Source of the DNA: Euwallacea fornicatus
Lineage: Eukaryota; Arthropoda; Insecta; Coleoptera; Curculionidae
DNA: 64,000 bases
Direction of reading: 5' to 3'
Assembly (NCBI RefSeq): GCF_040115645.1
Contig: NC_089541.1
Coordinates: 6,510,001 to 6,574,000, forward strand
Shown here: positions 25,108 to 39,500 of the stretch, in pieces
Layout: the number at the start of each line of letters is the position of its first letter
Position numbering within the stretch: position 1 is the stretch's first letter
Notes under the pieces: model-generated
Seen by the model: the letters and a program-made list of their open reading frames with translations, nothing else
What the model was told of the DNA's origin: nothing
Databases searched by the model: none
Position numbers and translations under genes: made by a program

Positions 25108-28100
25108 TACATTAGAAAACAGTTTTTGGAAATTCTTCCTCATGTGTTGTGTAATTTTGTTCATAGAGAAGCTAAGAAAATATGACGCATTATTGCAGGA
25201 CCCTGTATGTGACTGCCTACGATTCAACTTTCCACAAATTCCAGACTAAAGTAGTTTTAAGCAGAAATATTCTTCCAGTCCAACTGACAGCCCAACGTGG
25301 TGTGAAATATTCTATCTTCTTGACAGCCTTATGAAGAGGTTTCAAAACTTTAAATTTTTCCGCCATTCAGTCTATGTATATGCACTTTCAAAGAATCGTT
25401 TCGTTTCCATTAGGAGTGATTTATTGTTGCTGCTGGGAAATGCTTTTCCGCTTCTTATGTGTATGCGAGGACAAATTCTTTAAAATTATGTTATTCCTAA
25501 CAATTTAAGACTAAAATAGGAGATCACATAATTTGTCTTTATTTCTATGAGCGAAAGTCCCGGAAACACACAGTTATCATAGATTAATGCAAATGGAGGT
25601 AAAATATTCTAGTTCGAGCGAAGCAGCTGGCTCTTTCATTTCCATAAAACCGGAGTGACATATTGACAAACACAGACTCGTAAGTTTCATGTTTATTTGC
25701 ATTTATTCAAACAGTTCATTAAGTTTTACTGGTGACACTGGTTTGAATTGATTTCGGTTTTTATATTAAAGTTTCGCATATAATAAATTGAAACTCGGGT
25801 ACAGGAAAAATCAAATGAATAATAAACAAGAAAGAAAAAGCACTAATCCGAAACCAGTTCAGAGTGGGATATATCCACATTTAATTATTTACCGAATGCA
25901 AATAATCAGTAGGTCGTTACTGTATAACCAACGGGTCACAGCGGTTTGGTCACCTTGTCATAGCGATCAAACCAGCAATTTCCATTAGCCATTTTCATTT
26001 TCGCTGCGTTCCTATCATTGCTCTATGGCAAAACAAACACAATATAAAATCTTAAGGAAACCTGAGGGTTCTCCACGGGAGCTGAGCCCTTCATTTTTTT
26101 GCCCCACTCACCGTGAACAACCCTCACCCCTCCCAAACCAATAAAACGCAACTGAGAAATTCTTCAAGATGTATTTATTTTTTAGAATTAATTATGTCAA
26201 TAACCTTAACCTAAATAATAAATATTTAAACGTACTCACGGAAGATGTACACACACAAATATAGGACAGTATTACAGATAGATATAATAATAATCATCAT
26301 CATCTTGTTTCGTAACAATAAGTAAGTCTAAAGACGTTTAACAAGATTATTTGGAGAGCAGGGCCGGAGTCGCCGGAAAAGCGGGCTCAGGGGCGTATCC
26401 GGCGATCCGTGTGCACGAGGGCCCCTGACCGGAAACGGGACTTTGACATGGTCGAAATCACATTTCCGTTCGTCGAACAGTCATTTAGCACCATTAGATT
26501 CGTTGCACAAGAAATTAGTCAAAAGGGCCTCGTCATGCCCCCGCTCTCGTGGAAGACTTCCTTCAGAGACCTTATAAAAGGCAATAAATGTATACTTTTT
26601 CATGAGCTTTAAAAAGCTGTCCAGCTGATGCCTGGATACTCTGGAAGAATGATTGTCTATAATAATAATAATAGGTAATAATATATTATAAACCGAAAGA
26701 ATGTATTTCAACTGGACATCTTTTTGAGCAAATTTAGGACTTCAGCCTCTAAAGGTTTGATATTGTTATGTGAGGGCCGCAAAAAAAGCTCGGTGGAAAT
26801 CTTTGTATCGACTTTTTGTATTGCAAACAAAATTGATTAAACCTGAGTTATCTATGTATTCAATAATCACAGAGAACACATAGATAATAAGGCCTTATTG
26901 GACCTCGCAGTGCGTTGGCTTTCTTGAAGCGAATTTTCCATTAACCAAGGATTTGATAACAGCTTAAAACTTACCGAAACTATCACTATTTACAAATTAA
27001 GTACCCGGCAGTAGTAATTCTGCTATTCTAAGGCTTTGTCCCCTATAAAGGAAAATAAAAACAAAACCGTAACGACTCTATTATTGCACTTTCCGAAATT
27101 TTTTTTTTACATATTTTACATCTTACATTGGAATGTCCCTAAAAAAGTGTAACTATACCTCGAACCGTACCGTAATTATTTATTTATAACCCTATGAGTA
27201 CCCTACTTAAGAGACTACCGGGTGTTTCGAGATCTAAGACATCAAATAGTATGTTTTTGGTACAAGTCATAGTTTAATTCATTTAGATACATAAATGTTA
27301 TTGTTTTTTAATTAAAACCGCTTACACCGTAAATCTCAGAATAAAAGCGTTATATTATCACAGTGGTAGTCATTGCTCCATATTGGTTTTTTCACAAAAA
27401 TAGATTCAATGGAGAATCACTATAGGGTTTCATCATTTAAAATGTATTTTATTTAGTATTCTATATTACTAGTTTTTGAAAGATTCTTGTGTGAGATGTT
27501 TGATTTGAACATGGGTTTAAATTATAATACAATTCACAGCACTTTGTTTGTCTAACTTATTATTAATATGATAATTTCATTGCTATCCTCAAATATCGCC
27601 ATAACTTTACAATGTATGACTGACATGTATGTATTTTTTTAATTTAATTTGATAAACATTTTTGAAGAAGAGAGAAAAGAGTTTTAGTATGAGAAGAATG
27701 TAGAATTTAAAAGCTGTAAATTACTCATTAGTGATATGTTTATATCCAGAAAAATTTGATATTAATAAACGGTATGTCTTAAGTTTTTGCGTACAGGATG
27801 TTTGATTGGGAAACGGACGTATATTAATCATATAGAAGTTAGACCACATTTAGGTTTTATTCTCATACCTTTGTTGAGTTAAAATGTCTTTTATTGATAT
27901 CATACTTTATTCTTACCGATTCCTAATAAAATACTCTGCATGTTGCTTTTTAATAGGCAACAATAGAAAAAACAAAGTTTTAATAAAAGTCTTAAGTAAA
28001 AACTCATCTGAAATTTTAAATTAGTGAAAAAGCCTTAGTCTTATTTGGTCAATCAGGCCCTGGATATTTTCTTCTTAACAGGGAAGCCGCTAGAATTGTG

Positions 28101-30369
28101 TAGCCTGGCACATATCAAACAAATCAATCGAATGGTTCATTATTAATCACCCCCAAGATAAAAAAAGTACAAAATTGAAAAAGGTTCAAAATATGTATAT
28201 TTTCCAGTGAAACATCTTGTATGAGAGATGCCACTCGAAGGGAGTTATTTTTCAGTTTAAAATAATACCATATATTAATAGATACACAGAATAATTTTAA
28301 ACAAATGGTTAGTTTAGTAATATCCTTCATTTTTTTTTACAGGATTTTCTGGATTCATTGTTACTGATAACAAAAGCATTAAATGAAATATCATGAATGG
28401 AAGAAATAGAAATGCGGAGGAGAAAAAGCAAAAATCCAAAACAGCATAACACCTATAGATCAAATAGAAGAGACAAGTTTGACAAGATTGTAATCGGAAG
28501 CATAAATCACCGTCAAATTTCTAAAGAAAGCTGCAAGTTAAATTTTGTATTGGTTCATGGGTTTGTGGTTCTAATATAGTGGACATAAAGTTATGGACGA
28601 TAATTTAAAAAAACCGTTGTTCTGTTTGTTGATGAATTCAAAAAATGTAAATATTGAACATTGAAGAAGCAAAAATATCCGAAATCTGAAAAAGAACAAA
28701 CGCGTTAAAGATATTTGGGTTTTTCTTTTGAGAGTATACTGATAAATAAATGATTAATGGATTTAAGGGCAGGAAGCATATATCTATTGTGAAGGAAATA
28801 AATTGAAAAATTACTTTAGAAGTGGACTTGACTTCAGGAATTGTAAGGCAACAGTACATAGTTATTATTTGAGAATTTTCTATGTCTTCTATGCAAAGAG
28901 GGGTATGTTTACCTTGACTAAAGGGTGGGTGCGCCACGCGAATATTATCTACTATTAACTAGAGAAATTCTACAAAGTGTCAATAAATAAGGATTAAAAG
29001 TCTAGAACTACAACAAATGTAATAACATCGTTTTTTGGTGTATCAAGTCTATCTCTACAATCGTTGCCAAAATACTATGCACCGTATACATCAGGGTATT
29101 TGTTTTTTTTTATTTGATCATTATTTTTTATTCAACGAAGATTAAGCTATTGTTGGATCCCTCTTGGAGGGCTTCAACAATATTTAAAATATTTTATATA
29201 ACACTAAGTATATTTAAGACAATCTTGTTACGCACTAAAAATTGAATCATTCTCTTTCTAAGTCTCTCCTAGTGATTCTCCATTTTGAAACAAAGACTCT
29301 CTAACGAACTGGAAGTTATCAACAATGTGTTCTTCGGGATGGATTTGATATTTTCCGTTTGCTTGTTCTGGATTTTATAATTCCTTCATATATACTAGAT
29401 GAGGTCAATTACCATGAAGATTTCGTGAAACGTTTTATCAAAAAAAGTGCCCATCGATAAGAGAGAGAAATGTCCCAAGTTTCCTTGAAAAACTTGGCAA
29501 TAAGTAGCAATTTTCAACTTTAACAGCAAACGGATTTATTTAGGGCTGGAAGAGAACTGAGACTTTTGAAATGGAAACTTTGAGACGTAACGCGGAAAGT
29601 TGTAAGACCCCAATTTATTTCCTTTCCGGAACAAGCAAGACGAAGGTTCCTTTCTAACATCCCGTAAGATGAATTAAATATAACATGAGATGAGGATTGT
29701 CGACAGAACAATATAACAGTTAAGTTGTGCCCCTAATGGACTGTAAATGCCGTTCATCAATTTTGCTTCTGCCATAACGAAGGGTTGCCCTGGAAAATGC
29801 CAGACTATAAAAATGAGAAATATCGCATCTCTCCTGACATAAATTTTCATTCCAGTTTAAAATGTCCAGCTTCAAAGTGAAAAATTAAAACGGCTCCGTT
29901 TTTAGAAGGATTTAAATAAAGAATTATTCGCGCTAAGGAAATCTTTGTGTGCTGCCTTATTTGACGCTGGTGTTTTCATCCCACATTCGTTTTAAGTGCA
30001 ATTTCAAAGAGAGTCTTACTTCCACATTATATAAACGACCACGTTTTTGGCCATGCTGTCTCAAAAACAAATCGGACGTGTCCCAAATTGCGAATTTTTT
30101 CCCCGTAAATTTCCAATACCCAAGTTTTAAAAGCCTTCAAAAGCCCTTTCGGGCGTGAATGCTGTTATTCACAGTCCCTATATATTATTTTTGTGCCTGA
30201 GTTCTCATTTGATTGACACGCCCTTAATATGCCTTTTCGGGGGCTCATATCGAAATTATATTAAATCCGCCATAATTTAATTTGGAGCCAACGAAATTAA
30301 ATTCGGCTTCTCTACAGTCCACTCGAGGAACCTATTTAGATAGATATCAACGAATAACAAAAATAGATC
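25108..30369. other. Sequence downstream of the receptor gene
   Basis: Mainly non-coding. It contains a GC-rich patch at 26340-26600 unlike its surroundings (unidentified, possibly a decayed repeat or an exon), a minus-strand AATAAA near 26175, and a possible weak inverted-end pair at 27794/28221. No gene is recognised. Confidence 0.4.
29152..29182. repeat. Small hairpin next to A-rich tail
   Basis: TTGTTGGATCCCTC is followed by TTG and then GAGGGCTTCAACAA, a 14-bp stem with a 3-nt loop and one weak step. On the minus strand it lies about 40 nt before an A-rich tract (29101-29130). This arrangement is seen at the 3' ends of some non-LTR retrotransposons, but no reverse-transcriptase sequence was found upstream. 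Confidence 0.35.
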
Positions 30370-30507
30370 TTTATTAGAATTTCTTCTTAGGGAATTTTGT
30401 TATTTTGAATAATGTTAATGCCTATAAAGAGCACTCGGTGCGCTGCGGTACTGCGCAGTTCGAACGCGTCGACTTACGCACTCGTAGCAGCACACGTATG
30501 CTAAACA
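30370..30507 (-). promoter_or_regulatory. Receptor 3' UTR with poly(A) signal
   Basis: Directly after the TGA comes about 90 nt of unusually GC-rich, CpG-containing sequence (30421-30500), then AT-rich DNA with AATAAA on the minus strand at 30375-30370. That places a plausible cleavage site roughly 10-30 nt beyond, near 30350. A second, much more distal AATAAA-type signal on the same strand occurs near 26175, so a longer alternative 3' UTR cannot be excluded. Confidence 0.55.
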
Positions 30508-30595
30508 TCACTTGAACAAGATGCGTCGAAACGCTCTGCGAAAGTCTTTGTTGAATATCGTGTAGATGGCGGGATTTAGAGCTGAATTCATATAT
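30508..30595 (-). CDS. Octopamine receptor terminal exon: TM7 and helix 8
   Basis: The exon is 88 nt including the stop, after the acceptor tttttcctttcag. Its first base completes the Gly codon begun in the 33.9 kb exon. It reads YMNSALNPAIYTIF, with the NPxxY motif, followed by helix 8 (NKDFRRAFRRILFK) and TGA. The tail is very short with no palmitoylation cysteine, similar to alpha2-type receptors, which also end soon after helix 8. Because the exon is only 29 codons it is easily missed; it was placed by phase match with the preceding exon and by the TM7 motif. Confidence 0.92.
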
Positions 30596-33500
30596 CTGAA
30601 AGGAAAAATATATCTAGGCACTCATGTATTTTTACAACTCAAAACGTTTCAGTCAACGAATATTCTAAATATCATAAAATTAACTAAAACTAGGTACCTG
30701 AAATATATGTTCTTTCGCCTTCACTTTTCGCCAGATACGCGAAATCGTTATCATAGTTGAGGCTAAAATATTTCAATGCTTATCAACTTTGGAATAAACT
30801 TGAGTCTTCGACGTGTCTGGATTTCACCAACTACGATAACTGCTGATTTATATCTGAATCCAATTTATTCCGAGAGATTTCAAGAGATGACGGTATTTGT
30901 TTTTATTCTTGGGTTTAGCAATTCAAGTTTTCTCCTTTTTAAGAAAAGCTTCAGTTCATTAAAAGCTGGATTCAAAAACACCTTTTTACTATATGCGACA
31001 GATTAAAACATAATTATCACGTTATAATCAGTTTTGGGACTAATTCCAAACGCGAATATGACCTGATCGGCCGACAATAAAGAGATTCAATGTCTCTACC
31101 TCTTTTCCATCTAAGTATCTAATAATAACTTAGTCTCTTTGGCAATTTTTTGTTTCTTAATTATTCACCAATATGCTTAATGCATAAAGCTTAATGCAAG
31201 CAAAACTCGTGTATTTTTCTATTCTGATTTTCATTGCTCCTTTTTGTTCACATTTGGCATTAAAATGATCGTCTTTGAATGCTTGCATCAAAGAAAATTA
31301 CCTAATTTTCACAAAAGAATTTTACCATTTTCTTATATTCTCTCTGGCCATTATTATCTTTTTGTATTATCCCATTGCCGAGGCTTGATATATATTATTT
31401 CTTACAACTAGGATTCTAATATAATCTTTGCTTCTTCTTGGCACTTCTCTGCTCTTTACATTCTGTGCTTTTTTAAAATTAATTTGGTTGTAAAAGTTTC
31501 CATTCGTTAATTTTTTTTAGCTTATTTTCTTTAATTACTCTCAAAGGACTCCCGCCTAGTTCAACAATATTTTTTCTTGTTTTTTTTCTTTTTTGATTCG
31601 TCTCTCTTACTAACACTATATCTTTTTTTACCGATTTGATTGATAAAATAGCAATCTCTTTTTGTGGTTTACTTGCAAGTGTGTTTCAAATTTTTTTGAG
31701 TGTTCACACTTTCTTAATCTCATTCCAAGAAGTATTTGTCTTGGCTTCATTTTTTGTCCAAAATATTACAAATCTTTTCGTTTTACTTTATTGGTCACTT
31801 AGATTAGACAAAGTATTCATTCTTAATATTACTTTTTAGCTTGTCTCAGATTTTTTTACTTTCTTTCGATTCACTTCAAATTCGGCGACATTTTTATTTG
31901 CAGTTCTCTTTAATGCAAGTTTCTGTTCTTTTTCGTGTTTCTGCTGTTGTGGATTTTTTTGTTACTTCATATTCTATAGAAGTCTTTTCAGTTTTATTCA
32001 AGCTTCGTCGGTAATATTTAAGTTTTCCTCACCGCTTGTCTCCTTTTGAGGATTTTAATCGGATAAAAAGAAAAAGTCTCAATTTTCAGAGATAGTCATG
32101 GGTGAAAGAAGAAAGGATAATTTCTGTAATTTTCGCAGGTGAGTAGCATTGTTTGTATTCTAATTTAGTTTTCTGGAACTTCTCTTACAGACGGATTCCT
32201 AAAGAATCCTCTTGAAAAAAACAGACTGTTTATTTTTCTCAATACTTTCTGCTCACTTTGTATTGGTCTGGTACAAAATTAACGACGATTTTTTTCAACA
32301 AATTTTATTTAACAAAAACAATAACAAAATTTAACGAAAACATATTTAAATAATTATCCTGGAACATATTTATCATCGACTTCAATAAACGCTTCTTAAT
32401 TGCTTGGTAAACGGTCTATTCTACGGGTAAGTAAGTCATGGTATTTGAAGGCAACTCAAGCTTACGCCACCGGCCACCAAGTCATCCAAATCGTCATAAA
32501 TTTTATTTGTTTGGTACTTTTTCAGTGATCTATTGACTTGGTAGTCCGTACAGCCTTCAATCAGTGAATAATGAGGTTATGGGAACAGATTCCATCCCTT
32601 ATTGGAGATGGATTCGACGACACGACGCTCAACACGAGGACATGATGAAAGACGATATGGTTCTTTTTACACGATCGATTCGTCTCGATTGCAGCATGAA
32701 GACGGTTAAGTTCACTCAGGTTGACGTCGCTCTTGTTGTTCATCCTTGTCGTTTCAATAACAAATGCCGTTTGAAATTATACCCCAGTGGATGATTCCAC
32801 CTCTCCACCCACCAGATGCGCCACGTGACTTTCTTACAGTGGACGTTTTCCGATATTCCTTTGGATAAAATCATGGTCTGGCGATACGCCTCCTTTTTTT
32901 CTTTGACGTTTTTGAACAACTAAGATTCATCACCCGTAACGAAATTCTTCTGAATCGGATTTTGGTTACTTCGTTGCAGCAAATCGGTAAGAACAGGGAC
33001 ATGCTCGGCTTTATTGTTGTCGGAGAGTTCGTGCGAAATCCATCTCGTCAATTTCCTCACTTTTCCGAACTTCTTGAGACGGCGTATGATCGTGGATTCG
33101 TTGACATTGAAGTCTTCGGCCAACATTCTGCTAGTCAGATTTTCGTTCTGTTCTACGGCCGCCCGAAGTGTCTGATTGGCGAAATCCGATGATCATCCTC
33201 TTTTATCTTCATCTACGAGGTTTATATCGCTCTATTCGACCTTATTGAACCATCTTTCCATTTGTTTCTGGTTGATTGTTGCTTTACCCACAAATTTCGT
33301 TGAAATTATGAAATGAGCGTGTTGCCTTTTGTCTTTCCTCGAAGTGATACAGCATAATACGGTGGATAGCGAGATGACTTTTAGTACGCATTTTTATTTC
33401 CGAAAGAGGGAATATTACTTTTTTTTTTTAACTAAACAAAACGCCAATTTTTTCACGAAAAAAAGCGCGAAAAAATCATCGTTAATTTTAATTAACCCAA

Positions 33501-36500
33501 TATTTTGTTGGTTTGGGTAACACATTTCTCGCCTTGTCAACAGCAAAATGCAGACCAGCTGCTGTCTATATTACGAGAATTTTTACTCCCCTTATCTTCC
33601 GAACGAACCCCTAAAGCTACACAATATTTAACGAAATAAAAACTGTGACAGTTTCATTTTCCCGAAATTAACTTAAATGGATGAGCCCATTCCGTGACTT
33701 TTTTTAATGCGCTCCATTTAAGTAAAACAAAAGCAAAACAATATTCCGACTGGAACCCATAAAGTAGCGAAAACATCATTTAATTAAGCTCGAGAGAAAA
33801 ATTGAAATTTGCACGTCGGAGACTGTAAAACACCCTCGAGGGAGAACTTACCCTAACCAGAAGGCTGTAGAGAAGGCTATGGGTGGAATTTTATAGGCCA
33901 GTCTTAATATGTACATAAAGAAAAACGGCAGCCAACACGCTATAAAAGAACCCATGATAAGTCCTAAAATTAACGTGGCCCTCTTTTCTTTTTTCCTAGC
34001 TATCCGTCTTTTCTCCCTTTCAGGGTCTCTGGGTTTTTGCACCCGCGGCACTACATGTTCGACCACCGGTTTGCTTTCCGCCCCGTTGCTCTCGCCGCCC
34101 TTTCCGGACTTCTTGTCGTCGGTCCGGCGATTTTTCGAGTGTTTGCCACGCCCGAAGATCGGTTTACACAACCGGAGTTTCAGAGGTTTCACTGTTGTGC
34201 ACTGGGCCACAACGCCACTGTCCGAACTACTCGGATCGAATTCACTGACCATATCGGTATCGATACCCATCGATGGTTGGCGACTTCGGGCTAATGCTGC
34301 GGCCTGCTGTTGCAGCTCCCCATTTACGGAGAGGGTTGATCCTCGGAATTGGCAGGTTGACAACGTGTTGGGTCGTGGCTGGTTGCACACCTGCAACAGA
34401 AATTTGCGCTTTACACACATAAAATATCCCATTTTGTGCAAGAATTGAAGGAAAAAATGAGCTCATTGTTGTGTCTTTCTGCACTCTTTCACATGTAAAA
34501 TCCAATCTCATATGAGCAGAAGCAGAAATTTCCACTGTAATGTCTGTAACAAACAACTTGTGAACAAAGGTATTTCACAACATTGTTTTTTTCTTCTTTC
34601 ATTCTGTATGAGAGGAACGCCTTAAACACAAGTAGGGGTTGTTGGAGTAGTGGAGTTGCCGACTACGCACAGTTAAAATTAACTAAATTCACCCTTTAGT
34701 AAGGACTGCGAAAAAACTTTGTTAACATTTCGGTGACAAATCTGTCCCCCTCTTCAGGGCCTAGGACCAGATTATTAGGAAGATGAAAAAATAACAAAAC
34801 CGAAGTGGAGGAATTGCGAACATGTAAAAAATGTAACCAACTCTGTAACGTTTTGAAAATTCCGCGTCTCAATCGCTGAGGAATTATCGACGTTTTTGGG
34901 ATATTATAATTTTAATATGGTTGAGCTAGTAGAGATGATCAGTGTTTGATAGTTTTACCCAATATACGATTCTTTTTTTTTTCATTTTATTTTCCTTGTT
35001 GGTGATTTAGTCTAAGCGGTATTTGTTTGCGTGTAATTTTTCTTTATGTGTCTGTGGTCGGTCTTTAAATCATTCATAGGAAATCAAGTGTAACCCATAC
35101 GTAATGCTCACTGAACAAGACACCACACATCGATTTTATTAAGAAAAATACACTTTCGCAAATCCATTTCCCCCCTTTAATGGATGTTCGAAATTGTGAA
35201 AACATATATGGTTATTCTCAGCGTTATTTTCTTTTTCTTTCAATGTTGTTCTCGATTTAGATTAGTTCGGGTTTAGATCAACTGAAAATAGTGTACAATT
35301 CCACCATTTCAATGACCTCCAATAACACTTGTGTATGAGTTGCTATTCACAGGTTCTCTGTACGAAAAAACAAACTTTGCTTACTAAAAACAAGCAGATA
35401 ATATGATACTAGTCCTGTATATATGTTCTACTCGTGCTCACATCTAACCTCTATCAATGTTTAATAATTATTTGCAAGCAATAAAATGACCGCAAAACAG
35501 ATTTGCCTGCAAATTGCCATTTTGTAATTTGATTACTCATTTTAGCCAACTTAGCCTCAATTTATACTAATTTTCTCACTTCTCTGTAAATGTTACAAAA
35601 AAACCTAAAATACATATGACCTAAAATTGCATATAAATGCCCTCTCAGCTATCCTTTTAAGCTCCTAATAAGCATGGTCAATGGTCAAAGAATGAACCCC
35701 ATTTACGAACAGCATCAAATTTCCTGTGAATTGTTAATGGAAGCTCCAAAGCCCGCTCACCAGAAATAATACACTTCCACGTAACAAACAGATTACAATT
35801 TCTCCATGTCGGACGCATACATACTATCTCCATATGGAAAGCATTTGGTGGGTTGTGATTCGCACTGCTCCGAGTTTGCATATTCAGTCGCCAAATTGTT
35901 TTAAGAGCCTTTTGATTAGTTTGGTTTCCATTTGCTGTGTATAAATCAATATCCCGTTTAAGGAATCAAACTGGATGTCCGATAGTTTCTTAATATCTCA
36001 ATTTGGCATGCACTGGTTATGCAATATGAAAGTTCCAATTTGGCCATAGTAGGTCGAGAACGTCCATAAGGACGCGGATAAAGGAAAATTGGCTTCGTTA
36101 TCAAAAGCCAGGAAGAGGTTCGATTTTTAGGGTGACTTAGTGTGCTTAGATGGCGACAAAAAGATTCGTTTATTTGTACGACAGTTGTGTATAATATCCC
36201 ATTAATCAAAATACAAAGAAGTAAGAAAGGAGGGGGAAAAATATTTGTCGGGTCCACAGAAAAGAGGGCGACATATTTGTTGGGGAGTTTCTAAAGCCGC
36301 CCTTATGAATTTAAATCAACTTTCCGAGCAATGGAAAGTATATAAAAGAAAGGCGGGATTTCATCTAAGTTTAAAAGCTTTTGAGGCTGTAGAAAAGTTT
36401 TATTGAATTTTAATTTGCACCTGAACTACCTAAGTGCAGCTCTTCTAAATAAAGTTTCTTAATCTTTTGAGAACTTTCCTGTGGCAGATTTTGAAAGCCT

Positions 36501-39500
36501 ACTTCGGAGCATCATAATTTATTCCTAGTTTAATGATTGATCTAGGACATTGTTTGCTCTTCGTAACCGAGCTTAGGACATACGAAATCTTTTTAATGTA
36601 TTTTAATTTGGAATCGAACGAAATTTAGTTGCAAATGAGCGGCAATTCAATATCAATCTGTTGACAGTCGCGTATTGCAGACATCAACCGAAAAACCCCC
36701 TTTCTTCTATAATGCCTGGAGAGTTATAGGCGCATTTTAATGGGGTATTTCGTGTGGCTCTGCTGCCGGCACATCGATTTCGTATTCATGGCGAAACGCT
36801 CCGGCAGCACATTTTTAGGCAGGAAATTGCTTTTGTTGCTCCATAAAAAATCTCTTACTCCATTTTACCTGGCGCGGAATTTTTTATCCACAATAGAGTT
36901 TCTGACTAATCCACGTTGATGACCACCGTCCACCATAAACACTAAAATTCGCCCTTATCTGGGCTGGACCACAGCGCCGCTCTTACCCTTTTAAAGTTAA
37001 GCAGATTAGCAAGTTTACTTTACGTCCTTGCCTCCGTGCAGGACCGGACCTAAAACAGCAGGGCTTGTTTATTTATATTATTTGGTTAAAGGTAGGCAAT
37101 TCCATAACTGAATATTTATCGTTATGGCCGAAGCGTGCTTTAACTCTATCAAGTACTTATCGGTACCATAAACGAGAGATATTTGGTTTCGAAGCTAGTT
37201 TGTGGGATCAAGAGAAATTTGTGGCTTATGTAAACATCTGTATTATCTTACGAATTCGGGCCAGACCAAATCTAGGTTAATCTTATGATCATTGAGATGA
37301 TTTGCAATACAAAGAAATAGAGTCGAAATCGAAATTTTTTGTTTTTAGTAACGACGCTGGAGAATTATAAATTAACTCGTGAACTTGAAGAATTAAGTCA
37401 GAAGTACAACTTGCGAATTTGTTAATGAGCGGACGAGTAGAAACACGAGTTATTCAATTAACTCAGTATTAAAGAAGAATGTTAAAAAGCAAGATCTCTA
37501 CGCTACTAAAATTTTCAAAGGAAGCTGAAAGGCACGCACCAAGTGGTGAGGGATAAAATCCTAAAATCAGCCTGAAAGCAAAATGTTCCCAGTAAACCGA
37601 CAACTCAACTTCAACTCAGGAGAATCTTCTCGTAGAATTAGGATTTCAACTCGTGAGTTTGCCAAGTGTTGCTAGGTCTAGCTCAAGAGTTCGACCAGTG
37701 ACCTAAGACCGAACTCATGGGTTAATAGATCATTAACAGATAGGTTAAGCCACACAAAACATGACTAAAGTTAGGAACGAGCCGTGAGAATGAAAATTGC
37801 CGAAGTGTCCAGTTGGTGAAGTACTCTATCAAAAACTATCAGAAGTAGCACGCAATTCTAATAGCACGCAATTAAAATCGCAATTGTAATGGTGGTGAAA
37901 GTTGCTTTCTTTGTTAGCAAAGAGCTCCTGATTTAAATCTGTAAATCGCTGGATTAAATTCCTGAGGGTGATTTTTTATCAACGGGGTGAATATAAAATG
38001 GCCTTTAATTCCGGCAACCCTTTCGAGGGGTGCGGAATTGTCATTTATTTTAAATAAAGCAGGCACGGTTTTTGATTTTATGTATTTACAGGTGAAACAG
38101 AGGGTAAATGCTAATTAAGGCTGGTAATATTTCCTAGGGGTGGAATGAGAATGGGCTTAATTTGGAGATTTAACAGGCCGAGTTGAAAGAAAGGTAATAC
38201 GAATGTATCATCAATGCAATAAATGGAGGTGAGGGTAATTTTTGATAATATAATGTTTCTATGGTCCAATAAATGAAAGTCTGGGCTACTTAGCTCGAGC
38301 CCTTCGAATTTTTTCCAGTGGCCCCAATTTTGTGTGACATATACTGTTTTTTACGAATATAAAAGAAAAACGTATAATTTTTAAACTGTATGCTTTAAAG
38401 CAAATTACATTTCAGTTATCACATTTAGAGGGGCTATCTTGGACAGCCATTGATCGAAATATTTTTGCACTTAATTCAACTTCTCTGAGAAAACTCCATT
38501 ACTCACTTCGCGCACTTTTCTTTTCCGTTACTATTAACCCGTTGATCACTCGTCTAGCTCTATTATTTAAGAGAAGACAATTTGCTTTTTTCCTACTGTC
38601 TCGGCGAATAAAAAAATCACTTTTCGAAGGTCGGAGGAGCCTCAACATATTTCAGGTGATACGTGAAATTGATTCAAAGATACAAGGGTTGGGATTTATT
38701 AGATCAGCCATAAATATTCACAATTGAAACACGATCCGTCCCAAATGGCGCAATCATCAGTCACATGCGATTTGGAGGCCGATATATCAGGCCTGGTGCT
38801 ATGGAAATCACGGCTCTAGATGGAGATTACGACGAAATGATTTCCAGTCAGGATCGATATTTCAATACAAGCTAAACATATGGATGGACCATTATGCACG
38901 AACTGGTAATTTTTTTTTTGGAGAAATCTTTCTTATTTAGACTGCAAACCAATTTCGAAATTCTACACGAAGGACAAATATCTTAAACGAAAAAGGAAAA
39001 CCTAAGCCGAACATCAATCCTTACTCAAATTGTCGTTTGGGGATGATGTTAATGGGATTCTGGTGGTTAAACGACCGCTGCAGACAAATTTCTTTGACCT
39101 TACTCGTTAGTTTTAGGTTTTAAGTGGGTAGTTTCATACTTAGTGGGATAAGAAATACCCGAATTTATTGGGGTTAAAATGGGCCACGTTTTGAGCGATA
39201 TTGCAGGGTTTCTTTGCAGAAGTTAAAGAAATATAAATTATTCGCTTTGGGTCTATTAAATACAAGAGATATATAAAGATATACATATACATAGACTTAT
39301 AGAGCTAATTGAGGCGAGTAATTTGAGCTATCATTAACCGCAATTACTCCTAGCGTTTTCGAGACATCCACGGTCGAAATTTTAAAAATAATGAATAGTA
39401 GGTTTTTCGATTTGAATAATCAGTTTTTTTTTAGTAATGTTTCTCGGTCAAATATAGATCCTACTTGAGAAAAGGTTGATATTGTATTATTCGGAATTCT

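Noticed and set aside
27794..28221. Possible inverted ends ACAGGATGTTTGATTGG / ACAAGATGTTTCACTGG
   Set aside because: Similarity fades after about 30 bp and no target duplication is clear; too weak to call an element.
31636..31839. 67-codon hydrophobic plus-strand frame resembling a membrane protein
   Set aside because: Hydrophobicity is a by-product of T-rich DNA (Phe/Leu codons); no family features or gene signals.
33909..34448. 179-codon plus-strand frame
   Set aside because: Antisense shadow of the receptor TM6 exon, which has clear family motifs on the minus strand.
36956..37050. GC-rich stretch with GTTAAGCAG reminiscent of 5S rRNA internal control region
   Set aside because: The surrounding sequence does not follow 5S rRNA or fold accordingly.
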